From an uncultured Bacilli bacterium (GTDB lineage Bacteria > Bacillota_I > Bacilli_A > RF39 > UBA660), in NCBI GenBank assembly GCA_944372215.1, contig CALVYL010000003.1, positions 1-47,277 of the forward strand: a DNA stretch of 47,277 nt, given 5' to 3'. The notes beneath the pieces are model-generated. The model was not told where the DNA came from. It saw nothing but the letters and a program-made list of their open reading frames with translations, and searched no databases. Shown here in pieces: positions 17,401 through 25,415 of this stretch (its first letter is position 1; every line of letters begins with the position of its first letter). A program made the position numbers and the translations under genes.

Positions 17401-17449
17401 TGTCGAACCATGTCGAACCTATTGCAAATAAAAAGATAACAGTTATAAT
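17401..17449 (+). promoter_or_regulatory. module 1 promoter with tandem Spo0A-like boxes
   Basis: TGTCGAA at 17401-17407 and 17411-17417 are exactly 10 bases apart. Four bases later is TTGCAA (17422-17427), a 16-base spacer and a consensus TATAAT (17444-17449). Transcription should start near 17456. The box position, just upstream of the -35, is one where Spo0A can either activate or repress. Confidence 0.7.
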
Positions 17450-17457
17450 ATATAAAC

Positions 17458-17677
17458 GTTACCTGGATTGGTGCAACGTCGACAATTTTCTTTTCCTCCT
17501 CAAGGGGGTCAATCGATTCTTAAGAGAGTTCTTGGACTAGGAGGTTGCTTATGAGTGAAAATTTATTTTTTCAACTCGTGATAATCATCGTTATTATCAT
17601 TTTTGGTAGTAACAATGACAAAGACGCCACTAGAAAGTAGCGTCATCCAAACAATGGCGTTACCCAATACAGGTAAC
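17458..17677 (+). other. module 1 mRNA 5'-3' long-range pairing elements
   Basis: GTTACCTGGATTGG (17458-17471) at the RNA 5' end can pair at 13 of 14 positions with CCAATACAGGTAAC (17664-17677) after the peptide gene. The 3' element can also fold locally (17659-17664 with 17672-17677). An anti-Shine-Dalgarno CCTCCT (17495-17500) exactly complements the AGGAGG (17539-17544) of the peptide. Both features would silence translation of the full-length RNA, as in known type I toxin mRNAs. Confidence 0.6.
17551..17640 (+). CDS. 29-residue hydrophobic peptide, putative type I toxin, copy 1
   Basis: A short frame with a perfect AGGAGG six bases before its ATG. The peptide begins MSENLFFQL, has a solid hydrophobic run VIIIVIIIFG (about residues 10-19), and ends with the polar tail SNNDKDATRK. 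One membrane helix with a charged C-terminal tail is the classic build of type I toxins (Fst, TxpA, BsrG types), but I see no residue match to any of those families. A convergent promoter on the other strand would yield an antisense RNA overlapping the 3' half of the gene. Copy 2 differs by one residue. A small regulatory membrane peptide of sporulation is the alternative. Confidence 0.65.
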   Translation: MSENLFFQLVIIIVIIIFGSNNDKDATRK

Positions 17678-17683
17678 ACTTAC
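17613..17683 (-). ncRNA. predicted antisense RNA (antitoxin) of module 1
   Basis: The minus strand carries a -35 TTGTAA (17713-17718), a 17-base spacer and a -10 TATATT (17690-17695), giving a start near 17683. The RNA would begin with hairpin GTTACC-TGTATTG-GGTAAC and end at stem GACGCTAC-GTGGCGTC (17623-17644). The G-U pair in that stem makes the fold better in the antisense than in the sense RNA. It would be about 70 bases and overlap the last codons of the peptide. Confidence 0.55.
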
Positions 17684-17765
17684 ATTTATAATATAGCAAA
17701 TTTTACATTTTATTACAACATAAAACTAGTGTTTTGCTTATAATTTAACAAATTTTTAAAACTTT

Positions 17766-17814
17766 TGTCGAACCTTGTCGAAACTATTGCCAATAAAAAG
17801 ATAACGGTTATAAT
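17766..17814 (+). promoter_or_regulatory. module 2 promoter with tandem Spo0A-like boxes
   Basis: TGTCGAA at 17766-17772 and 17776-17782, TTGCCA -35 (17787-17792), a 16-base spacer and TATAAT (17809-17814). The geometry is identical to module 1. Confidence 0.7.
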
Positions 17815-17822
17815 AGATAAAC

Positions 17823-18044
17823 GTTACCTATATTGGTGCAGCGCCGACAGCTTTTTAGCCAAAGGCTCGAAGGGGGTCTGATGATTCTTAAGAGAGTTCT
17901 AGGTTAAGGAGGTGCTTATGAGTGAAAAATTATTTTTTCAACTCGTGATAATCATTGTTATTATCATTTTTGGTAGTAACAATGACAAAGACGCCACTAG
18001 AAAGTAGCGCCTAAAAAAACCAGGCGTTACCCAATACGGGTAAC
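17823..18044 (+). other. module 2 mRNA 5'-3' long-range pairing elements
   Basis: GTTACCTATATTGG (17823-17836) can pair with CCAATACGGGTAAC (18031-18044) with one mismatch and one G-U. Relative to module 1 the changed positions differ on both sides, yet pairing is kept. The 3' element folds locally as a 7-base stem (18026-18032 with 18038-18044). The CCTCCT of module 1 is absent here; an AGCC/GGCT hairpin (about 17857-17869) replaces it. Confidence 0.55.
17918..18007 (+). CDS. 29-residue hydrophobic peptide, putative type I toxin, copy 2
   Basis: Same architecture as copy 1, differing by a Lys for Asn at residue 4 (MSEKLFFQL). AAGGAGG lies just before the ATG. The surrounding 300 bases are a tandem duplicate of module 1, with higher conservation in the peptide, promoters and terminator stem than in the leader. 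This is the pattern expected if the peptide and both RNAs are under selection. It ends about 130 bases before the class A PBP gene. Confidence 0.65.
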   Translation: MSEKLFFQLVIIIVIIIFGSNNDKDATRK

Positions 18045-18050
18045 ACTTAC
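17980..18050 (-). ncRNA. predicted antisense RNA (antitoxin) of module 2
   Basis: The minus strand has TTGTAA (18080-18085), exactly 17 bases, then TATATT (18057-18062), the same as module 1 although the spacer sequence differs. The predicted RNA starts near 18050 with a perfect GTTACCC/GGGTAAC hairpin and ends at the stem 17990-17997/18004-18011. Confidence 0.55.
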
Positions 18051-18140
18051 ATTTATAATATACCAAAAACTAAAATAAATTACAACTATTTATCTATATT
18101 TTCTAAAAAGTAGGACATAATAACCTTTAGGTGATATAAA

Positions 18141-20105
18141 TTGAAAAAGGTTCGTTTTCTATTTAAATTAATGCTTTTTGGATTTATATCTTTTATGGTA
18201 ATAATTATTGGATTATATACTTATGCTTATTTAAGTCCAAAATTAGATATTAAAACTAGTGGCAGTTTATATTTGTATGATAATAATAATGAACTTGTGT
18301 ATCAGGGTTCAAGAAATAATGAATGGGCAAATTTAGAAGATATAAGTGATTATTTAATAGATGCAACAATTGCTGTTGAAGATAAAAATTTTTATAAGCA
18401 TAATGGTTTTGATTATTTAAGAATTATTAAAGCTATGTATTTAAATATTAAAAGCGGGACAATAGTACAGGGAGCATCAACTATTTCTCAACAATATATT
18501 AAAAATTTATATTTAGATTTTGATCAAACTTGGGAAAGAAAAATTGAGGAAGCTTTTTTAACTTTAGAACTAGAGGTACATTATGAAAAAGATGAAATAC
18601 TTGAAGGTTATCTTAATACCATAAATTATGGGCAAGGAAATATGGGTATTGTTAGTGCTGCAGAATATTATTTTAATAAAAAGCCTAGTGAACTTACACT
18701 TGAAGAATCTATAATACTTGCAGGTATTTCTAAAAATCCAGCGAGATATAATCCTGTAAGTGATTATGATGCTTGTATAGCTAGAGCTAAAGTTGTTGCT
18801 AAGTCTATGCTAAATAATGAATACATTAATGAAGAAACTTATAATAGTTTATTTCAAAAGAAAATAGAAATTTATGGACAAAATAAAAGTAATAATTTAC
18901 AAATGCTTATGTATTTTCAGGATGCAGTTATGGATGAACTATCTAGCATTTCCGAAATACCAGAATCTTTAGTCAATGCCGGAGGCTTAAAAATTTATAC
19001 AACATTAGATATGGATATGCAAACTAATTTAGAAGAAAATATTTTGGAAAATCGTCCAGATAATGAAATTCAAGTGGCTAGTGTCGTGGTTGATCCAAAC
19101 ACTGGAGCAATTAGAGCCTTAACTGGTGGTATGGATTATGCAAAAAGTCAGTATAATAGGGCTACTGAAAGTAAAAGACAAGTTGGTTCCACAATGAAAC
19201 CTTTCCTTTATTATGCAGCCTTAGAAAATAATATGACTATGTCATCAACATTTTCCAGTGAACCAACAACATTTACTTTAGCAAACGGTCAAACCTATTC
19301 CCCACAAAATGCTGATGAATTATATGCTAACAAAGAAATTACTATGGCTGCGGCATTAGCTTTATCTGATAATGTTTATGCTGTAAAAACCAACTTATTT
19401 TTGGGAGTTGATAAAATGATTGAAATAGCTCATAGAACGGGAATAGAAGCTAATTTAGATGAGGTAACCTCTCTACCTTTAGGAACAAGCGAAATCAATT
19501 TACTAGACTTTGCTACCGGTTATACAACTTTTGCTACTGGTGGATATAAAAAAGACTTATATTTCATCGAAAAAGTTGAAGATTTGGAAGGTAATGTATT
19601 ATATGAACATAAACAAGAAAAAAAATTGGTGTTAAATCCCAATTATACTTACATATTAAATGAAATGATGAATACAACTAGTAATGATGCTTTCGTCGAT
19701 TATACAACACCAACAGCGTTAACTATAGCATCACAATTTACCAATAAATATGCTATTAAAACCGGTTCAACCAATACTGATTTTTGGATTGTTGGTTATA
19801 ATAAAGATGCTTTAGTTATGACTTGGATGGGATATGATGACAATCAAAATATTACCTCAAAAGTGCGCACTAATTCTAAAAAAGCTTGGGTTAAAACGAT
19901 TGAATATGCTTTAAAAGATATCGATACATCTTGGTATGAAACCCCAGAAAATGTTGTAGCTATTCCTCTTGATGCTATAACTGGAACAGTTACAACTGAT
20001 AACAATAAAGTTGCTTTATATTATTATGTTAAAGGTAGTGAACCAAGCATATTAAACGAACAATATGTTTCAAGTGAAAGCGGCAACGAAAAAAATACCG
20101 AATAG
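18141..20105 (+). CDS. class A penicillin-binding protein (transglycosylase/transpeptidase)
   Basis: A bifunctional peptidoglycan synthase of 654 residues. It has an N-terminal membrane anchor (8-31), then the GT51 transglycosylase domain with the catalytic Glu (E80 in ATIAVEDKNFYKHNGFD) and the GASTISQQYIKN motif. The transpeptidase domain follows with S350-T-M-K353, S409-D-N411 and K540-T-G. All catalytic residues are present. The start is TTG at 18141, six bases after AGGTGA. It runs against the neighbouring genes and replication. No clear promoter of its own is visible, so read-through from module 2 is possible. Confidence 0.95.
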   Translation: MKKVRFLFKLMLFGFISFMVIIIGLYTYAYLSPKLDIKTSGSLYLYDNNNELVYQGSRNNEWANLEDISDYLIDATIAVEDKNFYKHNGFDYLRIIKAMYLNIKSGTIVQGASTISQQYIKNLYLDFDQTWERKIEEAFLTLELEVHYEKDEILEGYLNTINYGQGNMGIVSAAEYYFNKKPSELTLEESIILAGISKNPARYNPVSDYDACIARAKVVAKSMLNNEYINEETYNSLFQKKIEIYGQNKSNNLQMLMYFQDAVMDELSSISEIPESLVNAGGLKIYTTLDMDMQTNLEENILENRPDNEIQVASVVVDPNTGAIRALTGGMDYAKSQYNRATESKRQVGSTMKPFLYYAALENNMTMSSTFSSEPTTFTLANGQTYSPQNADELYANKEITMAAALALSDNVYAVKTNLFLGVDKMIEIAHRTGIEANLDEVTSLPLGTSEINLLDFATGYTTFATGGYKKDLYFIEKVEDLEGNVLYEHKQEKKLVLNPNYTYILNEMMNTTSNDAFVDYTTPTALTIASQFTNKYAIKTGSTNTDFWIVGYNKDALVMTWMGYDDNQNITSKVRTNSKKAWVKTIEYALKDIDTSWYETPENVVAIPLDAITGTVTTDNNKVALYYYVKGSEPSILNEQYVSSESGNEKNTE

Positions 20106-20114
20106 GTATTTTTT
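20092..20114. terminator. bidirectional terminator between PBP and noc
   Basis: AAAAATACC and GGTATTTTT form a 9-base stem over the PBP stop codon, with T runs on both strands. It ends both converging genes. Confidence 0.8.
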
Positions 20115-21409
20115 TAAATTTTATCTTTTTTAATTTTAATGGTTATATGATATTCTGTTGGTAAGTTTATTTCTTCGATTGTTACTTTATCACTATCAAA
20201 ATTAAGTCCCCGGATTGTTTTAATTACACTATCTAAATACTCATTATTCATAATTGTTGTATCCGGTTTAGTTTCTACTGGTATTACAAAATCATCAAGC
20301 ATTTCAATATTGTCTGTTTGATTTAATGGATCTTGGACTGATGCAACAGGCATTGGTGTTGCTTCATGGGTTGGTTCAGGACTATCGAAATCTAAATTAG
20401 CTGCAGTAGCTTCTAAAAAATTAAAAAATTTATTAGGAGCCTTGTCTGGTTGACTATTAAATAAATTTGTTGTATTGGTTGCTTCTTTAATATTCATTTC
20501 ATTACCTCTCTGATCTACATTGCTATTAATATCCATAGCATTTTTTATTATATCTTCGATATTTGGAACGCTTTTAACCAAAGGTATATCATCATCGTCA
20601 GCTCCTTTGATATCAGAAGGGGCTTGTTCTTCTTGTGATGGTTGATTATTAGTTATATTGTTTTGATGCGTATTTTCAACTGAATTTACCGAAGGGGCAA
20701 CGTTTTCTTGAGAAACCTCATTAACAGGAGTTGGTGGTTTCATGTGCATTGGATCAGGAATGTCACTAACAGTTGGAACTTTTTCTGGTTGTTGTGGTTC
20801 CGCTAGTACCTTTTTAATTTCTTCTTCTAAATCTCTAACAGTAAGCCTTTCATTAATAATCTTATCTAATAATATTTTTTGAATATTTTTATCTTTAACT
20901 TTCAATAAACTACGGGCATGTCTTTCCGAAATTTGATTCTTTAAAACAGCATTTTGAACGGATTCATCTAAAGTTAAAAGTCTTAATTTATTAGAAATAG
21001 CTGATTGAGATAAACCCATTTTTTTGGCTAATTCTTCTTGAGTCATATATCCTTTATCTAAAATCGCTTGATAAGATTTAGCTTCTTCTATTGCCGATAA
21101 ATCTTTTCTTTGAACATTTTCGACAATAGCGACCTCAGCTGATGCAGAATCACTTAAATTAGATATAATCGCCGGAACAGATACTAAGCCCGCCATCCTA
21201 GCCGCTTTATATCTTCTTTCTCCAGCAATAATTTCATATTTATCATTTTTTCTTCTTAATATCAATGGTTGAATTATGCCATGTTGTTTAATAGATGCCG
21301 CTAGGTCTTGAAGAGAATCATCATCAAAAGCCAATCGTGGTTGGAAACGATTGGGTAATATATCTTCAATAGGCACTTGTAATATTTGTTCTTCCATTTG
21401 TGTATTCAC
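20114..21409 (-). CDS. noc: Noc nucleoid occlusion protein (ParB family) with long linker
   Basis: Noc binds specific sites and the membrane to prevent division over the nucleoid. The 431-residue product has the CTP-binding N-domain (VPIEDILPNRFQPR, then IIAGERRYKAARMAG, then ENVQRKDLSAIEEA) and the helix-turn-helix TQEELAKKMGLSQSAISNKL. Its C-terminal dimer domain (about 388-431) matches Noc. Site-choice residues are Noc-like: Gln 135, Lys 141 and Arg 163 occupy the Q, K and R positions; the fourth is Thr 146. Unusual points: no N-terminal amphipathic helix, and an extra low-complexity linker of about 180 residues. GTG at 21407-21409 is the likely start (AAAGGG nine bases ahead). It follows rsmG as in B. 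subtilis. Confidence 0.88.
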   Translation of the reverse strand: MNTQMEEQILQVPIEDILPNRFQPRLAFDDDSLQDLAASIKQHGIIQPLILRRKNDKYEIIAGERRYKAARMAGLVSVPAIISNLSDSASAEVAIVENVQRKDLSAIEEAKSYQAILDKGYMTQEELAKKMGLSQSAISNKLRLLTLDESVQNAVLKNQISERHARSLLKVKDKNIQKILLDKIINERLTVRDLEEEIKKVLAEPQQPEKVPTVSDIPDPMHMKPPTPVNEVSQENVAPSVNSVENTHQNNITNNQPSQEEQAPSDIKGADDDDIPLVKSVPNIEDIIKNAMDINSNVDQRGNEMNIKEATNTTNLFNSQPDKAPNKFFNFLEATAANLDFDSPEPTHEATPMPVASVQDPLNQTDNIEMLDDFVIPVETKPDTTIMNNEYLDSVIKTIRGLNFDSDKVTIEEINLPTEYHITIKIKKDKI

Positions 21410-21445
21410 ATAAATCAACCCTTTATTATCACTTATAATTTTATA

Positions 21446-22165
21446 CTATTTAATTCTTTTTTGCAATGGCTTTTTAATAATTTTATCATAAGAACGAAGA
21501 TTTTTTATATCTGTTGCTTGATTTTTTTTGATACTAATCAAAGTTCTAATACCGGAATTTTTATATAAATCAAAGGTAATAATTTTATCAATACTACAAT
21601 TTAAATAATTTATAGCGTATAAACTATTATCTAATTCTTCTTCGGCATTTCCTTTCATGGCAATAAAGTGTTTATTTACAGCAACTAAAGGTATTGCCAG
21701 TTCACTTAAGACTACTAAATTAGTAACAGCCCTAGCTGTAACAACATCAATTTTATTTAAAAATTCTGGAGTTATATTTTCAATTCTGTTGTTAATAATT
21801 TCTATGTTATCAACATTTATTTCATCTTTTAAGATATTTAAAAATTTAGTTTTTTTATTATTAGAATCAACTAAATATACTTTTAAATGAGGAAAAAATA
21901 TTTTCAAAACCATACCAGGAAATCCTGCACCAGAGCCAATATCCAGTAATGTATTCTCTTGATTTAAATCGATAATTTTCGTTAAAGTAAGAGAATCATA
22001 AAAATGTTTTAAATATATATCTTCAGTAACTTTTATAGCTGTTAAATTGGTATGTGAATTGTATTCCAATAAAAAATGACAATATTTATCTAATTTTTCT
22101 AGCATATCCTCGGTAAAATTAATATTTAATTTTTTTATTTCTTTGATAAGTTCTTCTTTATTCAT
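21446..22165 (-). CDS. rsmG: 16S rRNA G527 N7-methyltransferase
   Basis: A 239-residue SAM-dependent methyltransferase with motif I LLDIGSGAGFPGMVLKIFF, acidic strand VYLVDSNNKK and VVTARAVTNL. RsmG (GidB) modifies G527 of 16S rRNA; its loss gives low-level streptomycin resistance. It overlaps mnmG by eight bases and precedes noc. Confidence 0.95.
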   Translation of the reverse strand: MNKEELIKEIKKLNINFTEDMLEKLDKYCHFLLEYNSHTNLTAIKVTEDIYLKHFYDSLTLTKIIDLNQENTLLDIGSGAGFPGMVLKIFFPHLKVYLVDSNNKKTKFLNILKDEINVDNIEIINNRIENITPEFLNKIDVVTARAVTNLVVLSELAIPLVAVNKHFIAMKGNAEEELDNSLYAINYLNCSIDKIITFDLYKNSGIRTLISIKKNQATDIKNLRSYDKIIKKPLQKRIK

Positions 22166-24026
22166 TATTATATTCCTTCTTTAAATAAATTGATAAAACT
22201 GATATATCTACTGGATTAACTCCACTAATTCGGGATGCTTGAGCTATTGTTTTTGGTCTTACAATACTCAATTTTTGTCTTGCTTCACTAGCTAAATTAT
22301 GCACTTTATTATAATCAATATCTTCGGGAATCTCTTTTTCTTCTAATTTTTCTAATTTTTCAACCTCTTTATAAGCTTTATTAATATACCCTTCATATTT
22401 AACCATAATTTCTACTTGTTCTTTTATTTCTTCACTATAATCTAATGGTATTAATTGAGAAATAAATTCTAAAGTAATTTCTGGTCTTTTTAACAAATCA
22501 TAATAACTTATATTAGCCGTAGGAATATTTTTATTAAATTTAGTAAATATTTTTATTGTTTCATTATTTTTACTAATATGATTTTCTTTTAAATACTTAA
22601 TTAATCCGTTTATTTTTTGTTTTTTATTAATTAACTTTTGATATTGTGATTCATTTATTGCACCTATTTTATAAGCATATTCTCTAAGTCTTAAATCAGC
22701 ATTATCATGTCTTAAAATAAGGCGAAATTCTGCTCTACTTGTTAGCATTCGATATGGTTCAATTGTTCCTTTAGTTACTAAGTCGTCGATTAAGACACCG
22801 ATATAGGCATCACTTCTTTTTAAAATTAAAGGATCTTTACCATCTATTTTTAAAACAGCATTAATACCAGCGATAATTCCTTGGCCAGCCGCTTCCTCAT
22901 AGCCGGAGGTACCATTTATTTGGCCAGCCGTAAATAGATTTTCTAAGACTTTATTTTCTAGTGATGGTTTAATTTGCAAAGGATCAATAGCATCATATTC
23001 AATAGCATAGGCATATTTAGTAATTACAGCATTTTCTAATCCATGTAAACTATGAACCATCTTCTCTTGAACATCTCTTGGCATGCTAGTCGAAAAACCT
23101 TGAAGATAGTAATCATCATAATATAAAGATTCTGGTTCTAAAAATAATTGATGACGTGGTTTATCAGCAAATCTTACTATTTTATCTTCAATTGATGGGC
23201 AATATCTTGGACCTACACCAGTTGCAAACCCGCCATACATTGCTGATTTTTCTAAATTATCCCGAATTATTTGATGAGTATTTTCATTAGTATAAACTAA
23301 ATAACATGGTACTTGATCTTCAATTTTATAACTAGGCTCATAATCAAAACTAAAAGTCCAATAATGATTATCACCATCTTCTCTTTGTAAAACACTAAAA
23401 TCGATAGAATCTTTTTTTATTCTTTGCGGAGTTCCAGTTTTCAAACGAATTATTTTTAAACCATATTCTTTTAATTTATCCGATAAATAATTGCTTCTTG
23501 CCTCACCATGAGGTCCACTTGGAGTATTTTCACTACCTATTAAAATATTACCTTTAAGGTAAGTTCCTGTTGTTAAAATAACAGTTTTACTATATATTTT
23601 TTCACCAGTACTAGTGATAACTCCGCGAGTCTTGTTATCTTCAACAATTAAATCTTCAATCATGGTTTCTTTTATTGTTAAATTTTTAGTTTCTTTTAGT
23701 GTTTCTTGCATCATTTTAGGATAAGTTATTTTATCCGCTTGGGCTCTTAACGATCTTACAGCTGGACCTTTAGAATTATTGAGCATTTTTATTTGAATTT
23801 GGCTAATATCGGCGATATGGCCCATAAGGCCTCCAAGAGCATCTATTTCGCGAACAATTATCCCTTTAGCAGTACCTCCGATAGATGGATTACAAGGCAT
23901 ATCACCAACATTTTTAAAATTGGCAGTTACTAAAAGCGTATTTTTCCCCATCTTGGCGGCGATATGACACGCTTCAATTCCAGCATGACCTCCACCTACT
24001 ACAATACAATCATACATATTTTTCAC
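22158..24026 (-). CDS. mnmG: tRNA U34 carboxymethylaminomethyl synthase subunit MnmG
   Basis: The FAD-binding partner of MnmE for cmnm5U34 formation in tRNAs. The 622-residue product has the FAD dinucleotide motif VVGGGHAGIEA at the N-terminus, CNPSIGGTAKGIIVREIDALGG, the second signature GPRYCPSIEDKIVRF, and the C-terminal helical domain. It directly follows mnmE (one base between its start and the mnmE stop). Confidence 0.97.
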   Translation of the reverse strand: MKNMYDCIVVGGGHAGIEACHIAAKMGKNTLLVTANFKNVGDMPCNPSIGGTAKGIIVREIDALGGLMGHIADISQIQIKMLNNSKGPAVRSLRAQADKITYPKMMQETLKETKNLTIKETMIEDLIVEDNKTRGVITSTGEKIYSKTVILTTGTYLKGNILIGSENTPSGPHGEARSNYLSDKLKEYGLKIIRLKTGTPQRIKKDSIDFSVLQREDGDNHYWTFSFDYEPSYKIEDQVPCYLVYTNENTHQIIRDNLEKSAMYGGFATGVGPRYCPSIEDKIVRFADKPRHQLFLEPESLYYDDYYLQGFSTSMPRDVQEKMVHSLHGLENAVITKYAYAIEYDAIDPLQIKPSLENKVLENLFTAGQINGTSGYEEAAGQGIIAGINAVLKIDGKDPLILKRSDAYIGVLIDDLVTKGTIEPYRMLTSRAEFRLILRHDNADLRLREYAYKIGAINESQYQKLINKKQKINGLIKYLKENHISKNNETIKIFTKFNKNIPTANISYYDLLKRPEITLEFISQLIPLDYSEEIKEQVEIMVKYEGYINKAYKEVEKLEKLEEKEIPEDIDYNKVHNLASEARQKLSIVRPKTIAQASRISGVNPVDISVLSIYLKKEYNNE

Positions 24027-25376
24027 CTACTTTCCTAAACAAAAATTACTAAATATATTATCAACTAATTCATCTTCATAGGAATCTCCAATTATTTCAC
24101 CAAGATATTCCCAAGCACTTTTTAAATCTATTTCAATTACATCAACTGGCATATTATTTTTTAAACTATTATAAGCATTTTTTAAAGCTTCATTTGCTTT
24201 ATTTACTAAGGTTATGCCTCGAACATTAGATAAATAAGACATATCTTTATTAACAATACTATCTAATTTTAACTTATCTTTAATAGCTATTAATAACTTA
24301 TCTAAACCATTATCAGTTACTGTATTTCCCAAAATTATTTCCCGGGAAATATTTCCCAAGTTTATTTTTTGTTCTAAATCGGATTTATTTACAAAAACAA
24401 TTAATTTTTCAGAATCTAAATTTCCCATAATTTCTAGCTCTTCAGGGCTAATTTCTTCATTATTATTTAATACATAAATAATAATATCAGCAGAATTTGC
24501 TACACTCTTACTTTTATCTACACCTATTTTTTCAACAATATCATCAGTTGCTCTTATCCCTGCCGTATCGATAAAATTTAGGGCCACACCATTTAGAGTA
24601 ATTGTACCTTCAACTATATCTCTAGTTGTACCAGGTATATTAGTAACTATTGCTTTTTCTTCATCTAACAAATGATTTAAAATACTACTCTTACCAACGT
24701 TTGGTTTACCAATTATAGCAACATTTACTCCATTTTTTATTATTCGACCATTTTTAGCACCACTAACTAAATTATCTAATTCTTTACTTATATCCACCAA
24801 GTATTTATCTAATAATTCATGAGTAACCTCAAGTTCATCAGTATATTCTGGATAGTCAATGTTTACCTCAATATTTGATAAAATCTTAACTATTTTTTCG
24901 CGGATATTTCTTATTTTATTAGTCAATATGCCATCAACATTATTTATAGCCAATGTTCTAGCAGCATCAGTTTTAGCAATAATTAAATCATTTACCGATT
25001 CCGCTTCTAAAAGGTTGATTCGTCCATTTAGAAATGCTCTTTTGGTAAATTCACCAGGTTCAGCAAGTCTAGCACCATTATTAATCAATAATTCCAGAAT
25101 TTTTTCTGTAGTACTAATTCCCCCATGACAATTTATTTCAACTGTATCTTCAGTTGTATATGTTTTAGGTTTTCGCATTAACATTACTAAACATTCATCA
25201 ATAACTTGATCATTATCAACAATATGACCATAATGAATGGTATGAGTTTCTTTATCACTAAGTTTGCCACTAAATATTTTTTCAACTATTTCTATTGCTT
25301 CTGGTCCAGTTATTCTAACAATAGATATAGCACCAATACCAATAGATGTTGAAATAGCACATATAGTATCATTCAT
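24027..25376 (-). CDS. mnmE: tRNA modification GTPase MnmE
   Basis: The 449-residue protein has an N-terminal THF-binding domain, a central helical domain with an inserted G domain (Walker A GKPNVGKSS, then TTRDIVEGT, DTAGIR, NKSD), and the C-terminal CLGK motif carrying the essential Cys. It works with MnmG. The ribosome site (AAGGGAG) lies in the second arm of a hairpin shared with the terminator of the upstream surface-protein gene. The coding sequence contains a perfect Noc-binding palindrome at 24336-24351. Confidence 0.97.
   Translation of the reverse strand: MNDTICAISTSIGIGAISIVRITGPEAIEIVEKIFSGKLSDKETHTIHYGHIVDNDQVIDECLVMLMRKPKTYTTEDTVEINCHGGISTTEKILELLINNGARLAEPGEFTKRAFLNGRINLLEAESVNDLIIAKTDAARTLAINNVDGILTNKIRNIREKIVKILSNIEVNIDYPEYTDELEVTHELLDKYLVDISKELDNLVSGAKNGRIIKNGVNVAIIGKPNVGKSSILNHLLDEEKAIVTNIPGTTRDIVEGTITLNGVALNFIDTAGIRATDDIVEKIGVDKSKSVANSADIIIYVLNNNEEISPEELEIMGNLDSEKLIVFVNKSDLEQKINLGNISREIILGNTVTDNGLDKLLIAIKDKLKLDSIVNKDMSYLSNVRGITLVNKANEALKNAYNSLKNNMPVDVIEIDLKSAWEYLGEIIGDSYEDELVDNIFSNFCLGK
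24336..24351. promoter_or_regulatory. Noc-binding site inside mnmE
   Basis: TATTTCCCGGGAAATA is the exact 16-base palindrome known as the B. subtilis Noc-binding site. It lies in the mnmE coding region and is followed by a further half-site (ATTTCCC at 24351-24357). Confidence 0.75.
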
Positions 25377-25381
25377 ATAAA

Positions 25382-25405
25382 AATACTCCCTTCAACGGGA
25401 GTATT
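25382..25405 (-). terminator. terminator hairpin overlapping the mnmE ribosome site
   Basis: AATACTCCC and GGGAGTATT form a 9-base stem with a six-base loop, followed by TTTTT on the minus strand. The second arm is also the Shine-Dalgarno of mnmE. Confidence 0.7.
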
Positions 25406-25415
25406 ATATCACAAA

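Noticed and set aside
17551..18007. Assigning the peptides to the Fst or holin-like toxin families
   Set aside because: Only the general build matches; family residues cannot be aligned.
21119..21125. Single TTCGACA in noc as a Spo0A box
   Set aside because: It is a lone copy inside coding sequence, without a partner or promoter.
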